A DNA stretch of 64,000 bases from Natrinema sp. CBA1119 (GTDB taxonomy: Archaea > Halobacteriota > Halobacteria > Halobacteriales > Natrialbaceae): contig NZ_PDBS01000008.1 in the NCBI RefSeq assembly GCF_002572525.1, positions 248,001-312,000 of the forward strand, read 5' to 3'. Positions 25,563 to 34,751 of this stretch are shown here, piece by piece; positions within the stretch are counted from its first letter, which is position 1; the number at the start of each line of letters is the position of its first letter. The notes beneath the pieces were generated by a model. It saw only the letters and a program-made list of their open reading frames with translations. It had not been told where the DNA came from and did no database searches. The translations under genes were made by a program, and so were the position numbers.

Positions 25563-25979
25563 ATGCGTGTACTCGTCCCGATCGACGACTCCGACCCAGC
25601 TCGAGAAGCGCTCGAACACGCCATCACGACGTTTCCGGACGCCGAGATCACGGTATTACACGTGATCAATCCGTCACTGGTGATGCGTCACGGCGAGATG
25701 GCCGGCGACTACGAACGGCTCATGGGGCTCGAGGAGGAAGAAGCCGAGACGCTGTTCGAGACCGCCCGGGAGATCGCCGACGATCACGGCGCCTCGGTCA
25801 CGACCGAGATCGTCATCGGTCGCCCGTCTCGCGGCATCGTCGAATTCGCGACCGAAAACGACGTCGATCAGATCGTCATCGGCAGTCACGGTCGATCGGG
25901 CGTCTCACGCGTGTTGCTCGGCAGCGTGGCCGAACGGGTGGTCCGTCGCGCACCGGTTCCGGTGACCGTCGTCAGGTGA
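25563..25979 (+). CDS. universal stress protein (UspA family)
   Basis: A 138-residue Usp domain starting MRVLVPIDDSDPAREALEHA. The ATP loop is GSHGRSGVSRVLLGS, followed by AERVVRRAPVPVTVVR. The TATA-like ACGTATATACTCCGATCC about 25-30 bases upstream suggests a strong leaderless promoter. Close in sequence to the Usp genes at 19451 and 19960. Confidence 0.93.
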   Translation: MRVLVPIDDSDPAREALEHAITTFPDAEITVLHVINPSLVMRHGEMAGDYERLMGLEEEEAETLFETAREIADDHGASVTTEIVIGRPSRGIVEFATENDVDQIVIGSHGRSGVSRVLLGSVAERVVRRAPVPVTVVR

Positions 25980-26252
25980 ATCGAGCACTCGTCCTCGTCG
26001 TCTTGCCTTGGTGTGGTCCGGCGGATCTCCGTCGCGGTGACGACCGGCCGTAGCCGGCCCGAATCGGGCACAGTGGTCGACGGGAGTCGATCGATCGGAG
26101 TCAGGGTTTCGATGACTGATACGGGTTGCTGTACCGATTTACCGGTGGGACCGCAAGGCGGTCGCGGTCACACCGACAATGACTGACAGTAGACCGTATG
26201 AACCGCCCGAGTCCCGAAGTTTGACAACTGGGTAGGTGAAATACGACAGCGA

Positions 26253-27493
26253 ATGGCAGAACCGATTATCGACTCGTTTCTCCTTCGCCTCCTCATCGCC
26301 TTCGGTATCGGTGCTCTCATCGGGCTGGAACGAGAACAGGCGGAGTCCGGTGGCACGTTCGCGGGAAGCCGCACCTTTCCGCTCTTTGCACTCATCGGTG
26401 CGATCGTGCAGGCGTTCTTTCCGGAGCTGTTACCCGTTACGGTGCTCGCTATCGCGCTTCCCTGACCGTCGCCTACGCCGGGAAAATTCTGACCGAAGGG
26501 GACGTTGGACTCACGACGTTGACCGCAGCCATCCTCACTGTCCTCCTTGGTGCGTTGACAGCCCACTCCGAGCGCGGGGCGCTCTTTGCGATTGTCGTCG
26601 GCGGGATCGTCACCGTCCTCCTCTCCGCGAAGCCGACGATTCACGGACTCGTCGACCGGATCGATGAACACGAACGCCGTGCGTCGCTTAAATTCATTCT
26701 CGTCGTTTTCGTGGTCCTTCCCATCTTGCCTGACCGTGAGCTCGACGCCTTGTACGGACTGAACCCGCGATTCGTCTGGCTCATGGTCGGATTCGTCACC
26801 GGGCTGAGCTTCGTTTCCTACGTTCTGGGCCGCGTCGTCGGAGCCGAACGCGGGATCGCCCTGACGGGGATTCTGGGCGGGTTCGTCTCCTCGACCGCGA
26901 CGACGGTCTCGATGGCCGAACGGACGCGGGAAGCTCCCGATCTCTACGAGATCAGCTCGTTCTCGATCATCGTCGCGTCGATCGTCATGTTCCCGCGAGC
27001 ACTCCTCGAGGTCGCCGTCGTCAACCCGACACTGCTCCCTCGAGTCGTCGTTCCGCTCGGGGCGATGACTGGTATCGGCATGCTCATCGCGGGCGTCGTA
27101 TACTGGCAATCGACCAGAGAGCCGACGGTCGAAACGGACCTCAAGAACCCGTTTCGACTCCGACCGGCGCTGTTTTTCGGCGCGGTCTTCGCGATCGTCC
27201 TTCTGGTCTCGCAGTCCGCCAATTCCTGGTTCGGCGATTCGGGGATCTACGCGACGGCGTTCCTCTCGGGGCTCGCTGACGTCGACGCCATCACCCTCAC
27301 GCTGAGCGCGCTCGAAGCGGACGGCGAAATATCCCCCTCGGTCGCGACGACCGGTATCGTCATCGGTGCGATCGCGAACACGTTCATGAAGGCCGGGCTC
27401 GCGTGGCTACTGGGAACGGTAAAACTCGGTCGACGGGTGACGGTCGCACTCGGGATCGTCTCGGTTCTCGGAATCGCCGTCGTTGTACTCTGA
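26253..27493 (+). pseudogene. MgtC/SapB-DUF4010 membrane protein, frameshifted
   Basis: Codes for a roughly 410-residue multi-spanning membrane protein in two frames. The first frame, 26253-26465, gives MAEPIIDSFLLRLLIAFGIG and the MgtC-type LIGLEREQAESGGTFAGSRT. The second carries on as TVAYAGKILTEGDVGLTTL and ends at 27493 with the DUF4010 segment (GGFVSSTATTVSMAERT, SGLADVDAITLTLS). A one-base insertion near 26460 would restore the frame. MgtC domains affect magnesium or membrane-potential homeostasis; the DUF4010 variant's substrate is unknown. Because everything else is well preserved, sequence error is as likely as real loss. Confidence 0.75.
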
Positions 27494-27583
27494 TTCAGTG
27501 CGTTCTCTTGGCGATGTCGGTACCGAACGACCCACCTCGACGGGACGCGAAACCGATCGTTCGGTCGAGCGACCGCCGTCCGG

Positions 27584-28873
27584 TCAGTCCTCGAGCGCCG
27601 CGCCGTGTGCCGTCTCCGGGGCCGGTGCCGGCGGTTCGTGGGTGCCGAACTCGGGATGGGTCTCCTCCATCCACACGTAGACGACGGCACCGGAGAGGAA
27701 CATCAAGATTGCGGTCATGTAGAACGCGGCTTCGTCGCTCACGAACTCCATCGAGAGCCCGATCAAGATCGCGCCGACGCCGTAGCCGGAGTCACGCCAC
27801 ATCCGGTAGACGCCCATGCCGGCCGACCGCCACGTCGGATGGGCCGCATCGCTGGGGACAGTCATCAGGTTCGGGTAGAGCAGCGCCATGCCGAGCCCGG
27901 AGAGCGCGGCGAGGATCGTCCACGGGAGGTAGCTGTCGACGAACACCATTCCGAGGACGCCCGCTCCGGCGATGAACATCCCGGCGATGACCGGCGGGCG
28001 TCGTCCGATCCGATCGGCGAGACCGCCGGTGCCGATCTGGAGGAAGTACATCGCGCTATGGACGCCGACAACGACCCCGACGGCTTCGATCGCGAGCCCC
28101 TGACTCGTGAGATACAGCGGCACGGCGATCCAGAACAGCGTGTCGACGAAGTTCTCGATGTGGCCGGCCTGTGCGGCCGCGAACAGCGTCTTGTCGCCGT
28201 ACGTGGCCCGCTTCAGCACCTCGTTGAACGGGAGGTTCGCGTCGTGGTGGTCCTGGTCGGCCTCCAGCTGTGCGAGCTGGACCGTTTCCTTGATGAGGAA
28301 GACCGAGATCAGGAACGCAAGCACCACCACGATAGCGAGGAAGTAGAACGGCTCCGGCCGAAGGCTCGTCTGGCCGGCGATAACGCCCGTGATCCACGCG
28401 CCCACGGCGACGCCGGTGTAGCCAAAGGCCTCGTCGATGCCGACGGCGAGTCCACGCTGGTCGGGGCTGGCGAGATCGATCTTGGCATTGATCGCCATGC
28501 TCCAGGTCAGCGCCTGGTTGATACCGAGGAGGATATTCCCGACGGTGATCCAGCTCCAGCTCGGGGCGTAGATGAGGATAATCGGGATCGGGAGCGCGGT
28601 GATCCAGCCGAGTACGAGCACCGGCTTGCGCCCGTACTCCTCGCCCCACTTGCCGGCGTAGAGGTTAAGCAGCGCCTTGACGAAGCCGAAGGAGACGACG
28701 AACGAGCCGATGACGAAGAACGATTCGACACCGAGTACTTCCTCGCCCAGCACGGGGACGACGGTCCGTTCCGAACCGATCGTCAGGCCGGTCGCGAACA
28801 CCAGCAAGACGTGCAGCGAGAACTGTCCGAGGTGTTCGCGAATTCCCTGTCTCAGTTTCGTTTGTCCACTCAT
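27584..28873 (-). CDS. MFS transporter
   Basis: A 429-residue 12-segment major facilitator protein. The A-motif-type loop is present as GKWGEEYGRKPVLVLGW and the symmetrical GGLADRIGRRPPVIAG in the second half. It begins 3 bases after the stop of the rhodanese-MBL gene, so the two form an operon, opposite a Bat-type regulator. In other haloarchaea similar MFS proteins sit with rhodanese/MBL genes, suggesting export or import of a sulfur compound or its by-product; the substrate is not visible from sequence. Confidence 0.88.
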   Translation of the reverse strand: MSGQTKLRQGIREHLGQFSLHVLLVFATGLTIGSERTVVPVLGEEVLGVESFFVIGSFVVSFGFVKALLNLYAGKWGEEYGRKPVLVLGWITALPIPIILIYAPSWSWITVGNILLGINQALTWSMAINAKIDLASPDQRGLAVGIDEAFGYTGVAVGAWITGVIAGQTSLRPEPFYFLAIVVVLAFLISVFLIKETVQLAQLEADQDHHDANLPFNEVLKRATYGDKTLFAAAQAGHIENFVDTLFWIAVPLYLTSQGLAIEAVGVVVGVHSAMYFLQIGTGGLADRIGRRPPVIAGMFIAGAGVLGMVFVDSYLPWTILAALSGLGMALLYPNLMTVPSDAAHPTWRSAGMGVYRMWRDSGYGVGAILIGLSMEFVSDEAAFYMTAILMFLSGAVVYVWMEETHPEFGTHEPPAPAPETAHGAALED

Positions 28874-28876
28874 CGG

Positions 28877-29998
28877 TTACTCAGCAGCACAGCGGTTGGG
28901 CCCCAGCTCAAGCTCGGACAGCTCCTCGTCGGGGACGTCCTCCTGACCGACGTTCGTTCGCTTGACGCGCTCGAAGTTCGGCGGATGGTCCGGGATGTCC
29001 GAGGCGAGCGTCTCGACGAACTCCTCGCGCTCGCGGTCGAGATCCGCGTTTTGCTCTTTGACGTCACCGAGTGTCTCAGTCACCGGCGGTTCAGGCGACC
29101 CCGGATCGTGTGCCGGGAGGACGACCGCGTCGTCGGGCCGGTCCAGCAGGCGCTGGAGGCTCTCGTAGAGCGTCGCAGCGTTCCCTTCAACGTCGGAATC
29201 CTCGAGCCCAGCCTCGACGCCGAGTTCGACGCGGCCGACACTCTCGTGGAAGAGCGTATCGCCCGTGAGCAGGGCTTCCCCCTCGAGATCGAACGAGACG
29301 CTACCCTCGCTGTGGCCGGGCGTGTGGATCACCTCAACGTCGACCGACCCGATCGCGATCGATTCGCCGTCTTCGATCGGGGTCGCATCAATCGCGATCG
29401 CGTCCGTCGGATGGAGGAAGTACGGAACGTCGTGTCGCTCGGCGAGGTCTGCGCCGCCGGAGACGTGGTCGGCGTGGGCGTGCGTGTCGAAGACGCCGAC
29501 GAGTTCGGCGTCGCGGGCGTCGATGATCGCCTCGTACTCCTCGAGGTAGTGGGAGGGATCGAACACGGCGGCCTCGCCGTCCGAAATCAGCACGTGCGAG
29601 AGACAGCCCTTCCCGGGACGAGCAACTTGAACGAGCGTCCCCTCGAGGTCGGTCGGGACGGGGGCGCTCCGGTGAACACGGCTCCACCCGTTCATGCCGT
29701 CGGTGAGCGTGCTGGCGTCGTAGCCCATCTCGCGCAGGACCTCCGCTGCGGTCTGTGAAACGATCCCTGCGGTACAGACAGTGACGATCTCGCGGTCGGC
29801 CGGGAGATCCTCGAGGGCGTCTTTCGCCGTCTCCGGATCGTCGGTCAGTTCGTCGTAGACGTCGACGTTGACGCTGTCCGGAACGTGCCACTCGTCGTAC
29901 TCGTCCCGGTGGCGTATATCGAGGACGAGGACGTCCTCACTCTCGTCGTCGCCGTCCCGCAACCGATCACTGAGTTCCGTCGGACTGATTTCTGCCAT
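28877..29998 (-). CDS. rhodanese-MBL fold fusion (persulfide dioxygenase-like)
   Basis: A 373-residue cytosolic protein. The rhodanese domain is N-terminal (about 5-115; active-site-type Cys75 in VCTAGIVS) and the metallo-beta-lactamase domain follows (THAHADH at 172-178, HTPGHSEGSVSF, GDTLFHESVGR, LPAHDPG). ETHE1-type persulfide dioxygenases use this MBL fold with mononuclear iron, but the usual bacterial fusion has rhodanese at the C-terminus. It ends with LELGPNRCAAE, shared with the paralog at 52638. It probably acts on glutathione-like thiol persulfides or polysulfides; this is inference. First gene of the operon with the MFS gene. Confidence 0.85.
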   Translation of the reverse strand: MAEISPTELSDRLRDGDDESEDVLVLDIRHRDEYDEWHVPDSVNVDVYDELTDDPETAKDALEDLPADREIVTVCTAGIVSQTAAEVLREMGYDASTLTDGMNGWSRVHRSAPVPTDLEGTLVQVARPGKGCLSHVLISDGEAAVFDPSHYLEEYEAIIDARDAELVGVFDTHAHADHVSGGADLAERHDVPYFLHPTDAIAIDATPIEDGESIAIGSVDVEVIHTPGHSEGSVSFDLEGEALLTGDTLFHESVGRVELGVEAGLEDSDVEGNAATLYESLQRLLDRPDDAVVLPAHDPGSPEPPVTETLGDVKEQNADLDREREEFVETLASDIPDHPPNFERVKRTNVGQEDVPDEELSELELGPNRCAAE

Positions 29999-30087
29999 CG
30001 ATACTCACTCGTACGGTCAGTACCCGAATAGGAGTGGTGCGGGACATGACCGGCACCGTTAATTCTCTCGAGACCGAACGACGGCAT

Positions 30088-30821
30088 ATGAGTCTGTACG
30101 AGGCCTCGTTTCGACTGAAACACGAGTGTCCCTACCGGGAGATCTCGGAGCGATTTCCGGATCTGACGATTCGCGAGTGGTACCTGAGTGACTGTCAGGT
30201 GCTCGAGATTAGCTCCGCGGAGGCCCCACCGACGAGTTGCTGGCGGAGATCCGGAAGATCGGGACGGTCCTCCACGAGTCAATCGACGACTCGGGGATCC
30301 ATGTCGTCACCCAGTCTTGTCTCTGCGCGCTCGAGGGGTCGATCCTGGAGCGGTTCGAGGAACACGACTGCCTCTACCAGCCACCGACGATTCACCGGCA
30401 GGGGTGGGAGCACTACACGGTGATCGCGTTCGACGAGTCCGATGTTCGGGCCTTGCTTCGAGACCTCGATGCGGATCGGGACATCGAACTGCTCTCCAAG
30501 ACCGCTATCACGGAGCAAGGGATCCCACACAGCATGCTGGCACCGGTCGATCGGTTGTTCGAGGACCTCACCGACCGGCAGCTGGCGGCGTTACAGCTGG
30601 CGCTGGAGCAGGGCTACTACGAACAGCCGCGAGGAACGTCGCTCCGAGAGCTGGCGTCCCGGACATCCGTCGCCCGCTCGACGTACGAAGAACACCTCCG
30701 GAAGGCGGAGAACAAGCTCATGGCGAACGCCGGCACGTATCTGCGGTTGGTGACGTCCGGGACCGCGGCGAATCCGCTGGGGGTCGATCGGTCGGGACGG
30801 CCCGAACAGCACGCCGATTGA
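30088..30821 (+). pseudogene. Bat-type (HTH_10) transcriptional regulator, single-base frameshift
   Basis: The ATG at 30088 opens MSLYEASFRLKHECPYREIS and the frame carries on to LEISSAEAP. One base is missing in the C run near 30222; the next frame resumes DELLAEIRKIGTVLHESIDD and ends at 30821. The C-terminal HTH_10 is LTDRQLAALQLALEQGYYEQ with ARSTYEEHLRKAENKLM. The N-terminal domain resembles the bacterioopsin-activator ligand-binding (DUF7437/GAF-like) region. It is divergent from the rhodanese-MBL/MFS operon (89-base gap) and probably regulates it. All but one base is preserved, so an error is plausible. Confidence 0.75.
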
Positions 30822-30963
30822 TCGCTCGTCGAACGCGACGCGTTCGACGGCTCGCTTCTCCGTCTCCGACGCGATCCCCACACGGCGGGGTCAGCCGCTA
30901 TCGGCACGCAGGACGAACACCCTACCCCCGTTCTTCATGCTGATTGCGCGCGTTCGTTTCCGC

Positions 30964-31407
30964 ATGGAGCACGTCGAGTACGTCTACACGGTCGGGATGA
31001 CCGACGAAGCGGTCCGAGAGCACCTCGAGCGCGTCGACACCGGTGTACTCGCGCTCGCCGCCGACGGCGACGCGTACGCGATTCCCGTCGCACACCACTA
31101 CGACTCGGGTTCACTCTACGTCCGACTATCGACCGACGGCTCGAGCACGAAGCTCTCGTACCTCGAGGAGACGAAAACCGCGTGTTTCACGCTGTACGAC
31201 ATCGGCGAGTCCGGCGACTCCTGGAGCATCGTCGTCACCGGGCCGCTCCGGAAACTAACCGGTCGCGAGCGGACGCAGTTCGACGAGGCGGCGGTCAACG
31301 AGTCGTTCCTCGAGCTTCGGATCTTCGACGAGGACGTCGCGGCGGTCGATCTCGAGATCTTTGAACTCGAGGTCGAGTCGATTACCGGGCGGCGGACCGG
31401 CGACTAG
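30964..31407 (+). CDS. pyridoxamine 5'-phosphate oxidase-like FMN-binding protein
   Basis: The ATG at 30964 gives 147 residues starting MEHVEYVYTVGMTDEAVREH. GVLALAADGDAYAIPVAHHY, GSLYVRLSTDGSSTKLSYLE and WSIVVTGPLRKLT follow the split-barrel flavin-binding pattern common in haloarchaea. It is related to the products at 38872 and more distantly 23110. Function is unknown. It stands between the Bat gene and the SRPBCC gene, in the same direction. Confidence 0.85.
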   Translation: MEHVEYVYTVGMTDEAVREHLERVDTGVLALAADGDAYAIPVAHHYDSGSLYVRLSTDGSSTKLSYLEETKTACFTLYDIGESGDSWSIVVTGPLRKLTGRERTQFDEAAVNESFLELRIFDEDVAAVDLEIFELEVESITGRRTGD

Positions 31408-31567
31408 CGCGGTCGACCGGACGGCACAATACCGGCCCAGTGGCCGACAGCCGGCGTGTTCTCACGGTCTCGCCGTTATTCGCGTCGAGGAGTGCTCGAG
31501 GACGGATTCAGCGAATCGAGGCACCCGATTTAGGTCCACTGCCGTTGCAGTGATCCGGTGAGTTCGC

Positions 31568-32941
31568 ATGAGACGAAACCCCTTCGCGAGCGATCCGTCA
31601 GTCGGCACCGATTCGTCAATGCTGATCGACCGTCAACTCCCCGAATACGACGTCACGACGATCAGACACGCGGTCGTCGACGCCAATCCCGAGACGACGT
31701 ACGAGGCGATGCTCACCGCCGATCTGCTGGACACCGGGCCGATCGTCAGCGCCCTCGGCGCGCTGCGAAACGCACCGATGGTGATCGTGCGCCGGATTCG
31801 GGGGAATTCCGGATCGCCACCGCCCGAACGAATGCGGTTCATCGACGTTCCGGAGACCGATGAGTGGACGCTGCTCGACGAAACGTATGGGGAGGAGTTC
31901 GTCTTCGGTGCGGTCGGGAAGTTCTGGCGACCGGCGATCGAGTGGCGACAGGTGGAGCCAGACGAGTTCTCGGCGTTCGACGAGCCGGGGTACGCGAAAC
32001 TCGCGATCGGCCTGTCCGTCCGACCGTACGGCGAGGACCGGACGCTGTTGTCCTACGAGGCGCGCACTGCGACGACCGACGACCCCGCCCGCCGGAACTT
32101 CCGCCGGTACTGGCGCGTCATCGGCCCGTTCGCGGGCTACCTGATGTCGCGTGCGCTAGAGCGCATCGCGGCCGACGCTGAAGTCCGTCCGAATCGGAAA
32201 CCGCCGGAGACGGCGTCCGGCAGCGGGGGCGAAAACCGAGGCCGCTCGAGCCGACTCGTCCGAGGTACCGTCGCGGCCGCGGCGCTCCTCGCCGCGAGCG
32301 CGTACCACGTCGCGATACGCCCCTGGCACCGTCGCTGGGGCACGACTGAAGGCGAAGCGCGAGGTCCCCTCCCGGGCGACGACCTCCTCCCGGACGCGAC
32401 GGATCAGGTCACCCACGCGATCGAGATCGATGCGCCCGCCGAGTCGGTCTGGCCGTGGCTCGTCCAGATCGGTCAGGGGCGCGGCGGCTTCTACAGCTAC
32501 GATTTGCTCGAGCGGGCCGTCGGTGCCGACATTCACAACGTGGATCGAATCATTCCGGAATACCAGGACCTCGCGGAGGGTGACGTGGTCAGGTTGGCGC
32601 CCGAGGACTATCCCGTCTCGTCGCCCGAATCGGCGCCGGAAGTCGCTCGTCTCGAGCCCGAGCGAGCGCTCGTCCTCAGGCCGCCCGGCGACTCGCCGGC
32701 GTGGACGTGGGCGTTCGTCCTCGAGCCGCTCGAAGAGGGGACGACGCGACTGCTCGCTCGCACGCGGTCGGCCTCGAGTCGATCGTCGATCGGACTGGGA
32801 ACGACGCATCCGAGACTCGCCGCGGCGATCGAGTACCTCTGCTGGGAGCCGGCGCACTTCGTCATGGAGTGGAAGATGCTTCGGGGGATCAAACACCGCG
32901 CCGAACGGGCGGAATCGGCGGAAGTGTCCCCGTCAGTGTGA
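31568..32941 (+). CDS. two-domain SRPBCC (polyketide cyclase-like) protein with a central membrane segment
   Basis: A 457-residue protein with a START/SRPBCC-like domain at about 25-215 (TIRHAVVDANPETTYEAML, LLSYEARTATTDDPAR), a hydrophobic segment near 235-255 (LVRGTVAAAALLAASAYHVA) and a second SRPBCC domain at about 285-440 (THAIEIDAPAESVWPWLVQI, GGFYSYDLLERAVG). Such domains bind hydrophobic ligands. The membrane segment may place the second domain on the outer face. The tandem arrangement suggests ligand transfer, which is inference. It is followed by genes in the same direction. Confidence 0.8.
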   Translation: MRRNPFASDPSVGTDSSMLIDRQLPEYDVTTIRHAVVDANPETTYEAMLTADLLDTGPIVSALGALRNAPMVIVRRIRGNSGSPPPERMRFIDVPETDEWTLLDETYGEEFVFGAVGKFWRPAIEWRQVEPDEFSAFDEPGYAKLAIGLSVRPYGEDRTLLSYEARTATTDDPARRNFRRYWRVIGPFAGYLMSRALERIAADAEVRPNRKPPETASGSGGENRGRSSRLVRGTVAAAALLAASAYHVAIRPWHRRWGTTEGEARGPLPGDDLLPDATDQVTHAIEIDAPAESVWPWLVQIGQGRGGFYSYDLLERAVGADIHNVDRIIPEYQDLAEGDVVRLAPEDYPVSSPESAPEVARLEPERALVLRPPGDSPAWTWAFVLEPLEEGTTRLLARTRSASSRSSIGLGTTHPRLAAAIEYLCWEPAHFVMEWKMLRGIKHRAERAESAEVSPSV

Positions 32942-33245
32942 CGGTGCCGTCGATAGCGACGGGTTCGCGACGCGTGTGGATTCGGCCGGAACTCGGACCT
33001 GCGGGTACGGGGTTCGGACGGCGTCAGATTCGACCCGTCGGTCGCGGAAATCTTTCCACGGTGCGCGACGTAGCAGGGTCGTACCCCGAGGGGACGTCAG
33101 TCATGGAACCGGACCGGTGGCTGGCCGCGGGCCGTCTCGCTAACGATCGTCGCTCCGTGGAGCGCTGCGGCGGCGGTACTCGCGTTTCGAGGGCATCGCG
33201 CGGGACCCGGTAGCGGCTGTCCCGCCGGCCGCGTACGCGGCGTAC

Positions 33246-33803
33246 ATGTTTCTCCAGTACGTCGTCGGTCCGCAGTCCCTCGAGTACCGTCCGATAGTCG
33301 CGCTTCGCCTCGGAATATTCGTCCTCAGTGGCGGCGTACTCCTCCGAGCGTGGAACCGGATCTCGGTCGATCACCTGCCGGTGCTGTCCCGGCGCCAGGA
33401 ACTGGTTTTCGCCGCGGTGTTGCTCCTTCTTGCGGGCTTTACTGTCTCCCGCTACGCACCCGCGTTTCAGGGGCTGGGGTCCGGCGGCGCGATACCCGCG
33501 GAGTACGGCGACGATCCGTCGATGTACTGGTCGATCTTCCTGCTCGATCTCGGTGTCGTGGTACCGGTCACGCTCGGGGCCGGCTGGGGCCTCGTCCGAG
33601 GAGCGGCGTGGGCTCGAAAGGCGGTGTCCGGGATCGTGGGCTGGTTCGCGCTGGTGCCGATCTCCGTCTCGGCGATGTCGATAGCGACGGGACTCAACGA
33701 CGACCCCCACGCCGCGGTCGGTAACGCGGTCGGACTCGGTGTCGTCGCGCTGCTGTTTACCGCGGTCGCCGCGTGGCTGTACCGACCGCTGTTGCAGAGC
33801 TAA
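33246..33803 (+). CDS. multi-spanning membrane protein, probably with a shifted 5' end
   Basis: From the ATG at 33246 it encodes 185 residues with four or five membrane segments (IVALRLGIFVLSGGVLLRAW, FAAVLLLLAGFTV, LVVPVTLG-type, VALLFTAVAAWLY). The same frame is open further back (ARDPVAAVPPAAYAAY), but no start codon is available there. One frame over, AVSLTIVAPWSAAAAVLAF looks like the missing first membrane segment, beginning near an ATG at 33103. A small indel near 33195 would give a protein of about 230 residues. Family not recognised. Confidence 0.55.
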   Translation: MFLQYVVGPQSLEYRPIVALRLGIFVLSGGVLLRAWNRISVDHLPVLSRRQELVFAAVLLLLAGFTVSRYAPAFQGLGSGGAIPAEYGDDPSMYWSIFLLDLGVVVPVTLGAGWGLVRGAAWARKAVSGIVGWFALVPISVSAMSIATGLNDDPHAAVGNAVGLGVVALLFTAVAAWLYRPLLQS

Positions 33804-33829
33804 CGAGGCCCCGCGGCCGCCTCGGGACG

Positions 33830-34399
33830 TCACCCGGGCAAGAATAGGTTCAGAAACGCGACCACGATCCCTGCGAGCCCCATTCGGATCCCGGCGACGA
33901 TCCAGTTCTGTTTCGAGATCGAGCCGAGATACGCACCGAACGTAAAGAGCACGGCGACGCCGACTGCGATGGCGACCAGCGTCGCCTCGAGCATAGAGAA
34001 GGCGATGCCTTCGGCGAGAAACGGTGCCAGTGGTAGCAAAATGCCGATGAGCGGTCCGATTCCGCTCGCGACCGCATTGATTTTGCGAGCGCCCACCCGC
34101 CGCTGCTGGACCGCTGTCTCCTCGAGATCGGTCAACATCGCTCGCTCGATGACCAGCAGTTCGGCCTGTTTCTCGGCCCGTTCGATCTCCCAGACGCTCC
34201 AGACGCCGGACGTTCCCAATCCGACGGCCGCGCCGAGACCGATCGTGATCACGGTGAGCCCGTCCGAAATGCCCGACAGGTAGGCCCCGACGACGACGCC
34301 GATGCTCGTCAGCGTCCCGTCGAACCCGTTGGAGATGAAGTATCGCCGCGAGATCGACCTGACTTCGTCGTCCTCGAGGAGGTCGCCGATGGAACTCAC
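33830..34399 (-). CDS. VIT1/CCC1-family iron/manganese transporter-like protein
   Basis: The GTG at 34399 gives 189 residues starting SSIGDLLEDDEVRSISRRYF and leaves a normal 13-base gap after the DUF211 gene. FISNGFDGTLTSIGVVVGAY is the conserved first membrane segment with the Asp/Gly metal path, and FAEGIAF-type and SISKQNWIVAGIRMGLAG segments follow, for five predicted spans. Eukaryotic relatives export Fe2+ or Mn2+ to vacuoles; the archaeal substrate is presumably one of these. Cotranscribed with DUF211, downstream of the P-type ATPase. Confidence 0.85.
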   Translation of the reverse strand: MSSIGDLLEDDEVRSISRRYFISNGFDGTLTSIGVVVGAYLSGISDGLTVITIGLGAAVGLGTSGVWSVWEIERAEKQAELLVIERAMLTDLEETAVQQRRVGARKINAVASGIGPLIGILLPLAPFLAEGIAFSMLEATLVAIAVGVAVLFTFGAYLGSISKQNWIVAGIRMGLAGIVVAFLNLFLPG

Positions 34400-34412
34400 G
34401 TGTCGCCTCCGG

Positions 34413-34706
34413 TCACTTGTCCTGCGGCGTCTCGACCTGTTCGACGAGGCGATCGCCACAGACGACCTGATCGATCGAGTGCACCGTTCCGCCGAGGTCG
34501 GTGATGGCCTCCTCGAGAGCGTTTGCGTCGATTTCGTCGCCTTCGACCGTCAGCTTGAGGTTCTGGACCTCGCGATCGGTCTCGACCAGAACGACGTTGA
34601 CGGCCTCGACGCCCGGACTGTCGGCGACGGTGTCGGCGAACTCGAGGATATCCGGCTCCTGTGGCTTCATCGCGTCGAGAACGAGCCGTCTGATAGCTGC
34701 GTTCAT
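34413..34706 (-). CDS. DUF211 family protein
   Basis: The ATG at 34706 gives 97 residues starting MNAAIRRLVLDAMKPQEPDI, the family's typical N-terminus; a start at 34730 adds eight residues. GVEAVNVVLVETDREVQNLK and ALEEAITDLGGTVHSIDQV form a small ferredoxin-like fold. DUF211 is an archaeal family often next to VIT1/CCC1-type transporters and is thought to bind metal; the arrangement here (DUF211 then VIT1) repeats that. Confidence 0.88.
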   Translation of the reverse strand: MNAAIRRLVLDAMKPQEPDILEFADTVADSPGVEAVNVVLVETDREVQNLKLTVEGDEIDANALEEAITDLGGTVHSIDQVVCGDRLVEQVETPQDK

Positions 34707-34751
34707 GACGCGTATGGTCGGTCTCGACACCCTTAGTGTCGAGGGACGCTT

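Noticed and set aside
27605-29758. A 717-codon open frame on the plus strand
   Set aside because: It is antisense to the MFS and rhodanese-MBL genes, which have clear domains and motifs; the antisense product is arginine/glutamate-rich with no domain. High GC makes such shadows common.
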